Of a stretch of DNA of 64,000 nucleotides, positions 1-11,031 are shown one piece after another. Position 1 is the first letter of the stretch; every line of letters starts with the position of its first letter. Source of the DNA: Albidovulum sediminicola (lineage in GTDB: Bacteria; Pseudomonadota; Alphaproteobacteria; Rhodobacterales; Rhodobacteraceae). The notes under the pieces are model-generated. The model ran no database searches. It was not told the origin of the DNA and saw only the letters and a list, made by a program, of their open reading frames with translations. The stretch is taken from contig NZ_JAOWLA010000012.1 of NCBI RefSeq assembly GCF_025751575.1, forward strand, positions 1 to 64,000. Reading direction: 5' to 3'. The translations under genes were made by a program, and so were the position numbers.

Positions 1-769
1 GTCATCGTCATCGCCGTCTCAGGTTTCAGGTTGCGCAACCCAAACCTGCTCCGAAGATCGACAGTGACCGCCAGCCTCGCACACCGCGTCGCTGGCCGCC
101 TCCGACACCATGGGCTGCGGCACTATCCACCAGAACCGTTTGAACCTGATAGGGCAAAGCCTCGGGCATGTGCTGGAGTGGCTCCCAAGTCGTCTTTCAG
201 CCAGCCGTTTCAACGAGTTGGACGACGGCGAATTTGGCCGTCCGGGCAATGTCGACGAACAGGTAGAGCTTGCCCTCGGTCGTCTGCACTTCGGCGATGT
301 CGATGTGAACCGAAGGTCCGCGCGGCGAAAGAAGCCGATGGGTAGCGATTGAACTTCTGCCGCTTTGGCTTGTCGCCTTCCACATCCGGCAGACGCGAGA
401 TGCCATGGCGCTGGAGGCACCCGTGCAGCGCCGACCGGGTCAGGTGCGGGATCGAGGGCTGAAGGGCATAGAGGCAGTCGTCCAGCGGCAAGAGCGCATG
501 GCCGCGGAACGCCACAACCGCCGCCGCCTCGGCCGCAGACAGCACGGTGGACCGGGGCTCAGTCGGTCCCGTCTGCAGATCCTCGACCGACGCCCGCTTG
601 CGCCACTTCGCTACCGTCTTCGGATTGATCCCCAGCTCCAGGCTCAACTGCGCGAGCGAAGCTTGCGATCGCTGTACTGCCGCTCTGAAGGCGTGCCCTC
701 GCCATCGGGCTTGAGCCGGTGGCGCCTCGCTGGCTCGATCGTGGCGCAGCCGTGACGAACTTGTCCCAC
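1..769 (-). pseudogene. IS481-family transposase, frameshifted and truncated
   Basis: Pieces of one IS481 transposase lie in different frames. A likely GTG start at 769 begins GQVRHG. The helix-turn-helix piece INPKTVAKWRKR and the stretch LLPLDDCLYALQPSIPHLTR run in one frame from about 647 to 338. The start of the DDE catalytic domain (HIDIAEVQTTEGKLYLFV) is in another frame at about 307-197 and ends in a stop after VQLVETAG. A further piece (ALPYQVQTVLVD, then SDAVCEAGG) sits at about 180-60. The acidic catalytic residues beyond the first Asp and the usual C-terminal part are degraded or missing. At least three indels are needed to restore one frame, so no active transposase is made. Confidence 0.8.
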
Positions 770-826
770 GATGTCTCCTTCCATTCCTGCGAAAGGATCA
801 CACCATCAAACCGTGGGATGAAACAC
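1..826 (-). mobile_element. IS481-family insertion sequence remnant
   Basis: The first 0.8 kb carries a decayed transposase read on the minus strand, with 50-60 noncoding bases between its start and the mnmA stop codon. The bases directly after the mnmA stop (minus strand GTGTTTCATCCCACGG) look like the outer end of the element, so it appears to have inserted at or within a few bases of that stop. The other end lies beyond the window or has been lost. No target duplication can be checked. Inference: an old insertion, no longer able to move by itself. Confidence 0.7.
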
Positions 827-1966
827 CTAGCGCCCCTTCCAGATCCAGCCGCCGCCCAGGATGCGACTTCCCCCGGTTTCGTAGAAGACGCAGGCTTGCC
901 CCGGGCTGACGCCGGTTTCGGGGTCGAGAAGCTCGACCTCCGCCTCTGCCGGTCCCAGCGGGCGCACGATGGCGGGCCGGGGCGGGCGGGTCGAGCGCAC
1001 CTTCACCGAGACATGGTGTTCGGCCTTGCCGTCGAAAGCCCCGTCGCCCAGCCAGTTGATCTCCCGCACCGGGATCACGCGGGTCGAAAGCGCCTCCTTC
1101 GGGCCGACGAGCACGCGGCGCGTGTCGGGATCGAGCCTCACGACATAAAGCGGATCGTCCAACCCACCGATGCCCAGGCCGCGGCGCTGGCCGATGGTGT
1201 AATGGATGACGCCCCGATGATCGCCCAGCACGTTGCCGTCCATGTCCACGATCTCTCCCGGGTCGGCCGCGCCGGGACGCAGTTTTTCGATCACCGCGGC
1301 GTAGTTGCCGCTCGGGACGAAGCAGATATCCTGGCTGTCCGGCTTGTCGGCAACCGACAGCCCGTATTTCGCCGCCAGCGCCCGCGTTTCAGCCTTGGAT
1401 GCGAGATGCCCCAGCGGGAAGCGCAGGAAGTCGAGCTGTTCCGGCGTGGTCGAGAACAGGAAATAGCTCTGGTCGCGCGCGGGGTCGGCGGCGGCGTGAA
1501 GCTCAGCCCCCCCGGCGCCCATCTTGCGCTGAATGTAGTGCCCGGTCGCCATGCAGTCGGCATCAAGGTCGCGGGCGGTGGCGAGCAGATCCTTGAACTT
1601 CACCCGTTCATTGCAGCGGATGCAGGGCACCGGCGTGGCGCCCGCCAGGTAGGCGTCAGCGAACTCCTCGATCACGGCGTCACGGAAGATGTTTTCGTAA
1701 TCGAGCACATAGTGTGGAAAGCCCATCGCCTCTGCCACGCGGCGGGCGTCATGGATGTCCTGACCTGCGCAACAGGCGCCCTTCTTTGCGAGCGCCGCGC
1801 CGTGATCGTAAAGCTGAAGCGTCACGCCGACGACATCGTAGCCTTCTTCCTTCAGCATGGCGGCGACCACCGAGCTGTCCACGCCGCCCGACATGGCGAC
1901 GACGACGCGCGTTTGAGCGGGGGGCTTCGGCAGGCCGAGCGAATTGAGGGGGGCGTCCAGGGGCAT
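827..1966 (-). CDS. mnmA: tRNA-specific 2-thiouridylase MnmA
   Basis: MnmA adds sulfur to U34 of tRNA Lys, Glu and Gln in the cytoplasm, using ATP and a sulfur relay. The 379-aa product has the PP-loop SGGVDSS at residues 26-32. The two catalytic cysteines are C118 (in [10 protein letters not shown]) and C215 (in DSQDICFVP). The C-terminal beta-barrel ends GGGWIWKG, as is usual for the family. I chose the ATG at 1966 (MPLDAPLNS). The frame stays open to 2242, but that extension overlaps sciP on the other strand and is not family-like. The IS481 remnant begins directly after the stop codon, yet the C-terminus looks complete. Confidence 0.95.
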   Translation of the reverse strand: MPLDAPLNSLGLPKPPAQTRVVVAMSGGVDSSVVAAMLKEEGYDVVGVTLQLYDHGAALAKKGACCAGQDIHDARRVAEAMGFPHYVLDYENIFRDAVIEEFADAYLAGATPVPCIRCNERVKFKDLLATARDLDADCMATGHYIQRKMGAGGAELHAAADPARDQSYFLFSTTPEQLDFLRFPLGHLASKAETRALAAKYGLSVADKPDSQDICFVPSGNYAAVIEKLRPGAADPGEIVDMDGNVLGDHRGVIHYTIGQRRGLGIGGLDDPLYVVRLDPDTRRVLVGPKEALSTRVIPVREINWLGDGAFDGKAEHHVSVKVRSTRPPRPAIVRPLGPAEAEVELLDPETGVSPGQACVFYETGGSRILGGGWIWKGR

Positions 1967-2090
1967 TTCCGTCTCCGAGAGATGTGCGGGAATATAGGAA
2001 AATGCGACACAGTCGCAAGGCCGGGTTTCACCACCCCTTAAGCAAGCCGCCCGATGCTGTCCCCTGTGGTGAAGAAAGGAAGGTGTGGGG

Positions 2091-2369
2091 ATGTATCTCA
2101 AGAGACTGAAGGGGCCGCGCGCGGTGACGTTGCCGGACGGATCCGTGATGACCCGGGCAGACCTGCCGCCAGCGGAGACCTGCCGCTGGGTGGCCAGCCG
2201 CAAGGCGAAGGTCGTCAAGGCCTTGGCCGCGGGGCTGATCACGCGTACAGAGGCGCGGGAACGCTACGACCTTTCCGAGGAAGAACTGGACCTTTGGTTC
2301 GAGGCCGTGGCGCGCCACGGGGTGAAGGCGCTCAAAGTCACCAAGATCCAGAAGTTCCGACAACTTTAG
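2091..2369 (+). CDS. sciP: CtrA inhibitor SciP (DUF1153)
   Basis: This 92-aa helix-turn-helix protein belongs to the DUF1153 / SciP family. In Caulobacter SciP binds CtrA and blocks its transcription activation at cell-cycle promoters. Family signatures visible are [18 protein letters not shown] and [17 protein letters not shown], a Trp- and Arg-rich HTH covering about residues 28-80. I chose ATG 2091 because AAGGAAGG at 2076-2083 lies at good spacing. A GTG six bases upstream is in frame but too close to that site. The gene sits 93 bases upstream of ctrA, separated by a candidate CtrA box, so inhibitor and target are adjacent. Confidence 0.88.
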   Translation: MYLKRLKGPRAVTLPDGSVMTRADLPPAETCRWVASRKAKVVKALAAGLITRTEARERYDLSEEELDLWFEAVARHGVKALKVTKIQKFRQL

Positions 2370-2396
2370 ATTGTTGAGGTGAATTTCCGCGTTATG

Positions 2397-2412
2397 GTAA
2401 CTGAGGGTTAAC
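2397..2412 (+). promoter_or_regulatory. Candidate CtrA-binding box upstream of ctrA
   Basis: GTAA, seven bases (CTGAGGG), then TTAAC closely fits the alphaproteobacterial CtrA consensus TTAA-N7-TTAAC, with one mismatch in the first half. It lies 50 bases before the ctrA start and just after sciP. Autoregulation of ctrA is established in Caulobacter; that it happens here is inference. Confidence 0.65.
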
Positions 2413-2462
2413 TATTCTCGGCAAGTCTCAGGTTATCGAGGGATGAAAGGGGAGATCTCCGG

Positions 2463-3170
2463 ATGAGAATTCTGTTGGTGGAGGACGACCCGACCACTTC
2501 GCGCAGCATCGAACTGATGCTCACGCATGCGAACCTCAACGTCTATTGCACGGACCTTGGGGAAGAGGGGATCGATCTGGCGAAGCTTTACGACTACGAC
2601 CTGATTCTGCTGGATCTCAACCTTCCGGACATGAACGGCCACGACGTTTTGCGCCAGTTGCGTCTGGCGAAGGTCGAAACGCCGATCCTGATCCTGTCTG
2701 GCGCGGATGACCCCGAGAACAAAATTCGCGGTTTCGGTTCGGGCGCGGACGATTACATGACCAAGCCCTTCCACCGTGAAGAACTGGTCGCGCGGATCCA
2801 TGCGATCATCCGACGCTCCAAGGGTCACGCCCAGTCGATCATCCGGACCGGCAAGGTCAGCGTCAACCTGGACGCGAAAACGGTCGAGGTGGACGGCAAG
2901 GCAGTTCACCTGACGGGCAAGGAATACCAGATGCTGGAACTCCTGAGCCTCAGGAAGGGTACGACGCTCACGAAGGAGATGTTCCTCAACCATCTCTATG
3001 GCGGCATGGACGAGCCGGAGCTGAAGATCATCGATGTGTTCATCTGCAAGCTTCGCAAGAAGCTTGCCGAGGCGACGGGCGGCGAAAGCTATGTCGAGAC
3101 GGTCTGGGGCCGGGGCTATGTGCTTCGCGAGCCTCTGGCGAACGACCGCCGCGTCGCCATCGGCGCCTGA
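2463..3170 (+). CDS. ctrA: Cell-cycle response regulator CtrA
   Basis: CtrA is an OmpR-type response regulator that controls motility, cell-cycle genes and, in Rhodobacterales, gene transfer agent production. The 235-aa protein has an N-terminal receiver domain with the acidic pocket E7-D8-D9, phospho-acceptor D51 ([10 protein letters not shown]) and K in MTKPF. A winged-helix DNA-binding domain covers about 125-228 ([12 protein letters not shown] and [12 protein letters not shown]). The C-terminus reads RRVAIGA and ends in a single Ala rather than the Ala-Ala that ClpXP recognises in Caulobacter CtrA. Upstream are sciP and a candidate CtrA box. Confidence 0.95.
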   Translation: MRILLVEDDPTTSRSIELMLTHANLNVYCTDLGEEGIDLAKLYDYDLILLDLNLPDMNGHDVLRQLRLAKVETPILILSGADDPENKIRGFGSGADDYMTKPFHREELVARIHAIIRRSKGHAQSIIRTGKVSVNLDAKTVEVDGKAVHLTGKEYQMLELLSLRKGTTLTKEMFLNHLYGGMDEPELKIIDVFICKLRKKLAEATGGESYVETVWGRGYVLREPLANDRRVAIGA

Positions 3171-3210
3171 GGGCTGGCAGCCACTGGACCTTGGGCGCGA
3201 CGCCGCCTAA

Positions 3211-7469
<4,259 letters not shown>

Positions 7470-7490
7470 TTTCCGCTAAAGTTCACATTT

Positions 7491-7505
7491 GTTCTCATTA
7501 AGTTC
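7491..7505 (+). promoter_or_regulatory. LexA (SOS) box, alphaproteobacterial type
   Basis: GTTC, seven bases (TCATTAA), GTTC is an exact match to the alphaproteobacterial LexA consensus GTTC-N7-GTTC. A further GTTC lies at 7481-7484 and an inverted GAAC at 7529-7532. It sits in an AT-rich 90-base gap, 55 bases before the start of the small membrane protein gene, where it would overlap the promoter. Confidence 0.75.
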
Positions 7506-7559
7506 TTTACAAATGGTAAATCATATGAGAACAAATAAGCAACACAGGTGGAGGTTCCG

Positions 7560-7682
7560 ATGAAATTCGATCTGAAATCCGTACTCGTCCGCTCGTCCGG
7601 CACGTTGGCGCAGGACGCCGCAGGGCTGGCCTCCCTGATCGTGATGCTTGTGATTGGCCTTCATCTGCCCGGTCTTCTCTGA
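7560..7682 (+). CDS. 40-aa SOS-controlled membrane microprotein
   Basis: Begins at ATG 7560, five bases after a strong ribosome-binding site (GTGGAGG, 7548-7554), and ends in TGA at 7680-7682. The product has a basic, amphipathic first half (K2, K6, R11) and one hydrophobic segment at about residues 21-40 (AGLASLIVMLVIGLHLPGLL). It is therefore probably a single-span inner-membrane protein. It has its own LexA box upstream and a hairpin with a T-run downstream, so it is a complete monocistronic unit. Inference: a DNA-damage-induced membrane peptide, comparable in design to the Caulobacter division inhibitor SidA (29 aa, SOS-induced), though I do not claim sequence homology. Similar short ORFs occur in other Rhodobacterales as far as I recall. 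Confidence 0.75.
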   Translation: MKFDLKSVLVRSSGTLAQDAAGLASLIVMLVIGLHLPGLL

Positions 7683-7817
7683 CCCGGCCTTCGTTACTGC
7701 CTCGCGGTTTTCCTTCCCGGCGGTGCCGATCCCCCGGCACCAGACTCGCCTGTCCGGCGCGGCCTGTCCCCCAAGCTCGCCGCCCGTTGCCGGGGCGCAC
7801 GGAAATATCGCTGACTG

Positions 7818-7853
7818 CCGCCGCCGTCGTTTCGACGTGCGGCGGTTTTTTTT
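7818..7853 (+). terminator. Rho-independent terminator after the microprotein
   Basis: CCGCCG and CGTCG pair with CGACG and CGGCGG around a short TTT loop (7818-7845). Eight T follow on the plus strand (7846-7853). This is the strongest terminator in the window and closes the microprotein transcript. The end of the opposing IscU-like gene lies directly beneath it. Confidence 0.85.
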
Positions 7854-8295
7854 ATGCCGCGGCTTCGGCGCTGGCAAAGGCCTCCGCGGTCGCCTCAAGC
7901 GCGAGCAGAATGGAGGCGTGGCGGTTCTTGTAATCGCGGGCGGGCAACAAAACCTCCAGCCCGTCGAAGGGGGCGGAAGGTACCGGGCCGCCTTCCTTCA
8001 ACATGGCGCGCAATTCGTCGCGAGCCTTTTCGACCTCGGCGCGCGTCCGCCCGATGATGGCGCCACCGACCACGGCGGCAGAGGCCTGACCCAGTGCGCA
8101 GGCCTTCACATCCTGCGCGAAATCAGCGATCCGCCCGTCTTCGACGACCAGATCGACCGTCACGGTCGATCCGCACAGCGGAGAGCGGCGCCGCGCGGTG
8201 GCCGTCGGCTGCGCAAGACGTCCCAGGTGCGGAATATCGGCCGCAAGAGCGAGGATCCGCTGCGAATAAAGCTTGATCAGTTCGCTGTCGCTCAT
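7852..8295 (-). CDS. IscU/SufU-like Fe-S cluster scaffold protein
   Basis: The 147-aa protein is of the NifU N-terminal / IscU fold, which holds nascent iron-sulfur clusters for transfer to target proteins. It shows the first ligand motif (PLCGSTVTV, C41) and the second (ACALGQASAAV, C66). The third ligand cysteine, expected near residue 125-128 in the segment YKNRHASILL, is not there; Ser or His occupies it. I chose the ATG at 8295 (MSDSELIKLY), since the frame runs on upstream through hisI without family similarity. The gene is divergent from hisI. With one ligand missing, a classical three-Cys scaffold role is uncertain; it may be a specialised variant. Confidence 0.8.
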   Translation of the reverse strand: MSDSELIKLYSQRILALAADIPHLGRLAQPTATARRRSPLCGSTVTVDLVVEDGRIADFAQDVKACALGQASAAVVGGAIIGRTRAEVEKARDELRAMLKEGGPVPSAPFDGLEVLLPARDYKNRHASILLALEATAEAFASAEAAA

Positions 8296-8358
8296 GACTT
8301 TCCCCTGCGGCTTGCGTCCCATAAATAAGGGAACATGCGGCGTTTGCAAAGGTGAGCC

Positions 8359-8718
8359 ATGACCTTCGATCCTACGACCTTGCGCTATGACGAACGCGGG
8401 TTGATCCCCGCCATCGCGCAGGACCATGCCTCGCGCGAGGTGCTGATGCTGGCCTGGATGAACGCCGAGGCGGTTGCCCGGACGATCGAGACCGGCCGCG
8501 TGACCTATTGGTCGCGCTCGCGTGGGGCGTTCTGGGTCAAGGGCGAAAGCTCGGGCCATGTGCAGCGGTTGGTGGAACTGCGCCTGGATTGCGACCGCGA
8601 CTGCCTTCTGGCGCTGGTCGAGCAGACGGGGCCGGCCTGCCACACCAATCGGCGGTCCTGCTTCTATACCGCCCTGCGCGGCGGCGATGAGGTCGAGATC
8701 CTGCAGCCGGAGGCGTGA
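8359..8718 (+). CDS. hisI: Phosphoribosyl-AMP cyclohydrolase HisI
   Basis: HisI opens the adenine ring of phosphoribosyl-AMP, the third step of histidine synthesis. At 119 aa it is the single-domain form, without a fused HisE pyrophosphohydrolase. The metal-binding DCDRD motif (residues 77-81) and the zinc cysteines in CHTNRRSC (94 and 101) are present, as is WSRSRGAFWVKGESSGHVQ. It stands apart from other his genes, as is common in this group. Confidence 0.95.
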   Translation: MTFDPTTLRYDERGLIPAIAQDHASREVLMLAWMNAEAVARTIETGRVTYWSRSRGAFWVKGESSGHVQRLVELRLDCDRDCLLALVEQTGPACHTNRRSCFYTALRGGDEVEILQPEA

Positions 8719-8729
8719 GCGCACCTGCG

Positions 8730-8767
8730 GATGCCTCCGGCGGGGGTATTGGGGCAATGAAGAAGCC
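8730..8767 (+). repeat. Rhodobacterales-type intergenic GCCTCCGGCGGGGGTATT element
   Basis: The hisI-gluQ gap contains GATGCCTCCGGCGGGGGT followed by ATTGGGGCAATGAAGAAG. From memory, closely similar sequences recur in intergenic space throughout Rhodobacteraceae genomes. I found only this copy in the window, so its repeat nature rests on that recollection. Confidence 0.4.
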
Positions 8768-8773
8768 GCGGTC

Positions 8774-9610
8774 TCAGGAAAGCCCAACCATGTTGCGGAT
8801 GTCGGCGGGGGTGGCGCCATCCTCTCGGTACTTGCGGATGGCGCGGGCATCGTCGCGCTTGGCGAGCCGCTTGCCGTTCTCGTCCCGGATCAGCCGGTGG
8901 TGGTGGTAGACCGGTGTCGGCAGGTCGAAAAGGTGCTGAAGGATCACCTGGATCGGCGTGAACTCGAACAGATCCTCGCCCCGGATCACATGGGTGATAC
9001 CCTGATCGGCATCGTCGAAGGCGGATGCGAGGAAATAGGCGACGATGTCCTCGCCCTTGCGGCTCAGGACCACGTCGCCGATCGTTGCCAAAGCGAGTTC
9101 GGGGTCGACGACCTGCCGACCGCAATGCGTCGGGCCGGTTTCCGTGAAAGTCAGGTCCTGTCTGGCCAGGACCGAAAGCGCCTTACCCAGGTCTAGCCTG
9201 AGGGCGTCGCCGGGCAGGCGGCTGGCCAGTGTGCGGCTCCGGCAGATGCCCGGATAGACGGGATGGGCCACGCCCTCCTGCGGGGCGGAAAGGGCCGCGC
9301 GGATGTCGCCTCGGGTGCAGGAGCAGGGATAGAGGAGCCCACGTTCGTCCAAGGTTTCAAGGCGCGCATTGTAGGTCGCGATCTTGTCCGACTGGCGCAG
9401 TACGTCACCGTCCCAGGTCAGCCCGAGCCAGGCCAGATCCTCGATGATCAGCGCCTCCCACTCGGGGCGGCAGCGTTGCAGGTCGGTGTCCTCCATCCGA
9501 AGGAGGAACTCTCCGCCGGCTGCGCGCGCCATGTCATGGGCGAGGATCACGGAATAGGCATGGCCAAGGTGCAATGGGCCCGTGGGCGAGGGCGCGAAGC
9601 GCGTCCGCAT
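8774..9610 (-). CDS. gluQ: Glutamyl-Q tRNA(Asp) synthetase
   Basis: GluQ attaches glutamate to queuosine at position 34 of tRNA-Asp. The 278-aa protein is a truncated class I glutamyl-tRNA synthetase catalytic core without an anticodon-binding domain. HLGH of the HIGH motif is at residues 14-17. Zinc ligands are C96, C98, Y119 and C123 (YPCSC ... YPGIC). A KMSKS-like KRLAKRD lies near the end. The chosen ATG at 9610 overlaps the trmFO stop (TGATG), which implies coupled translation. An alternative start seven codons upstream (9631) is possible. Confidence 0.92.
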   Translation of the reverse strand: MRTRFAPSPTGPLHLGHAYSVILAHDMARAAGGEFLLRMEDTDLQRCRPEWEALIIEDLAWLGLTWDGDVLRQSDKIATYNARLETLDERGLLYPCSCTRGDIRAALSAPQEGVAHPVYPGICRSRTLASRLPGDALRLDLGKALSVLARQDLTFTETGPTHCGRQVVDPELALATIGDVVLSRKGEDIVAYFLASAFDDADQGITHVIRGEDLFEFTPIQVILQHLFDLPTPVYHHHRLIRDENGKRLAKRDDARAIRKYREDGATPADIRNMVGLS

Positions 9611-10950
9611 CAGGGCTGAATCTGAAGCCATTGGGAAAACGAAGTTTTCGCGCGATCGGTGTAGGCCTTGTAACGGTCCTTGCGGCCGCGGCGCCCCCCC
9701 TTGGCGTCGATCGGGGGGAAGAGGCCGAAGTTCACGTTCATGGGCTGGAAAGTCTTCGCCTCGGCGCCCCCGGTGATGTGCGTCACGAGCGCGCCCATCG
9801 CGGTTTCGGGGCCGGGCGGCGGGAGGTCGCGGCCGAGGATCTCCGCCGCCGCCATGCGCCCCGCCAGAAGGCCCATCGCAGCGCTTTCGACATAGCCCTC
9901 GACCCCGGTGATCTGGCCCGCAAAGCGGATATGGGGCCGCGCCTTCAGCCGCATCTGGGCGTCAAGCAGCGTGGGGGAGTTGATGAAGGTGTTGCGGTGA
10001 ATGCCGCCGAGGCGCGCGAAGCTTGCATTCTCTAGTCCCGGAATCATCCGGAAAACATTGGTTTGCGCGCCATACTTCATCTTCGTCTGAAAGCCGACGA
10101 TATTATAGAGCGTGCCCAGCGCGTTGTCGCGGCGCAGTTGGACGACGGCGTAGGGCTTCACGTCCGGTCGGTGGGCGTTGGTCAGGCCGACGGGCTTCAT
10201 CGGGCCGAAGCGCAGCGTGTCGCGGCCGCGCTCGGCCATGACTTCGATCGGCAGGCAGCCGTCGAAGTATCCTGCCGTCTCGCCCTCGTGAAACTCGGTC
10301 TTGTCGGCAGCCAGAAGCGCGTCGATGAAGGCCTCGTACTGGTCGCGGTTCATCGGGCAGTTCATGTAGGCGGTGCGCTCCGCCTCCGTTTCGCCCTTGT
10401 CGTAGCGCGATTGCATCCAGGCGACCGACATGTCCACGCTTTCGGCATAGACGATGGGGGCGATGGCGTCGAAGAAGGCCAGTTGCTCGGCCCCGGTTTC
10501 GGATCGGATTGCCTGGCCAAGCGCGGCGGAGGTCAGGGGGCCGGTCGCGATGATCCAGTAGCCTAATGAGGGAAGGTCCTTAACTTCCTCTTCCGAAACG
10601 GAAATCAGAGGATGGGCGCGCAGGCGTGCGGTCACGGTTTCCGCGAAGGGATCGCGGTCGACGGCCAGCGCGCCGCCAGCGGGAAGCCGGTGGGCCTGGG
10701 CCGATTCCATGATCAGCCCGCCCGCCGCGCGCATCTCCCAGTGCAGCAGCCCCACCGCGTTGCGTTCATCGTCGTCGGAGCGGAAGGAGTTGGAGCACAC
10801 CATCTCCGCCAACAGGCCGGTCTTGTGGGCGAAGGTGCCAACCTTGGGGCGCATTTCGTGGATGACCACGGGCACGCCCATGGACGCGGCCTGCCAGGCG
10901 GCTTCCGATCCGGCCATGCCGCCGCCGATGATGTGGAGCGTTTCTGTCAT
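9610..10950 (-). CDS. trmFO: tRNA m5U54 methyltransferase TrmFO
   Basis: TrmFO makes 5-methyluridine at position 54 (T-loop) of tRNA using methylene-tetrahydrofolate and FADH2. The 446-aa protein starts with the FAD dinucleotide-binding motif ([16 protein letters not shown], residues 7-22). It has the family segment [27 protein letters not shown], whose Cys is catalytic in related enzymes. I chose ATG 10950 because the 16 codons upstream in the open frame precede the nucleotide-binding strand without homology. It is followed directly by gluQ, forming a two-gene tRNA modification operon. Confidence 0.94.
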   Translation of the reverse strand: MTETLHIIGGGMAGSEAAWQAASMGVPVVIHEMRPKVGTFAHKTGLLAEMVCSNSFRSDDDERNAVGLLHWEMRAAGGLIMESAQAHRLPAGGALAVDRDPFAETVTARLRAHPLISVSEEEVKDLPSLGYWIIATGPLTSAALGQAIRSETGAEQLAFFDAIAPIVYAESVDMSVAWMQSRYDKGETEAERTAYMNCPMNRDQYEAFIDALLAADKTEFHEGETAGYFDGCLPIEVMAERGRDTLRFGPMKPVGLTNAHRPDVKPYAVVQLRRDNALGTLYNIVGFQTKMKYGAQTNVFRMIPGLENASFARLGGIHRNTFINSPTLLDAQMRLKARPHIRFAGQITGVEGYVESAAMGLLAGRMAAAEILGRDLPPPGPETAMGALVTHITGGAEAKTFQPMNVNFGLFPPIDAKGGRRGRKDRYKAYTDRAKTSFSQWLQIQP

Positions 10951-10982
10951 GGCGCGGGGTTTACGCCAGATCGCGGCAAACG

Positions 10983-11008
10983 AAAAGGGGCGGCGCAAGG
11001 GCCGCCCC
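10983..11008 (-). terminator. Terminator of gyrA
   Basis: On the minus strand GGGGCGGC pairs with GCCGCCCC around a six-base loop and is followed by TTTT. It lies 24 bases after the gyrA stop and separates gyrA from trmFO-gluQ, which read in the same direction. Confidence 0.75.
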
Positions 11009-11031
11009 GTTCCAAGCCCGCTGTTCGTAGC

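Noticed and set aside
1-18. GTCATC repeats at the very left edge as a tandem repeat
   Set aside because: Only two or three imperfect units, at the window edge; nothing can be concluded.
719-2041. 440-codon plus-strand open frame opposite mnmA
   Set aside because: Antisense shadow of a high-GC gene; the minus strand encodes a full, motif-complete MnmA.
7481-7494. GTTC-ACATTT-GTTC as the LexA box
   Set aside because: Spacing is six bases, not seven; the overlapping pair at 7491-7505 has the exact spacing and was reported instead.
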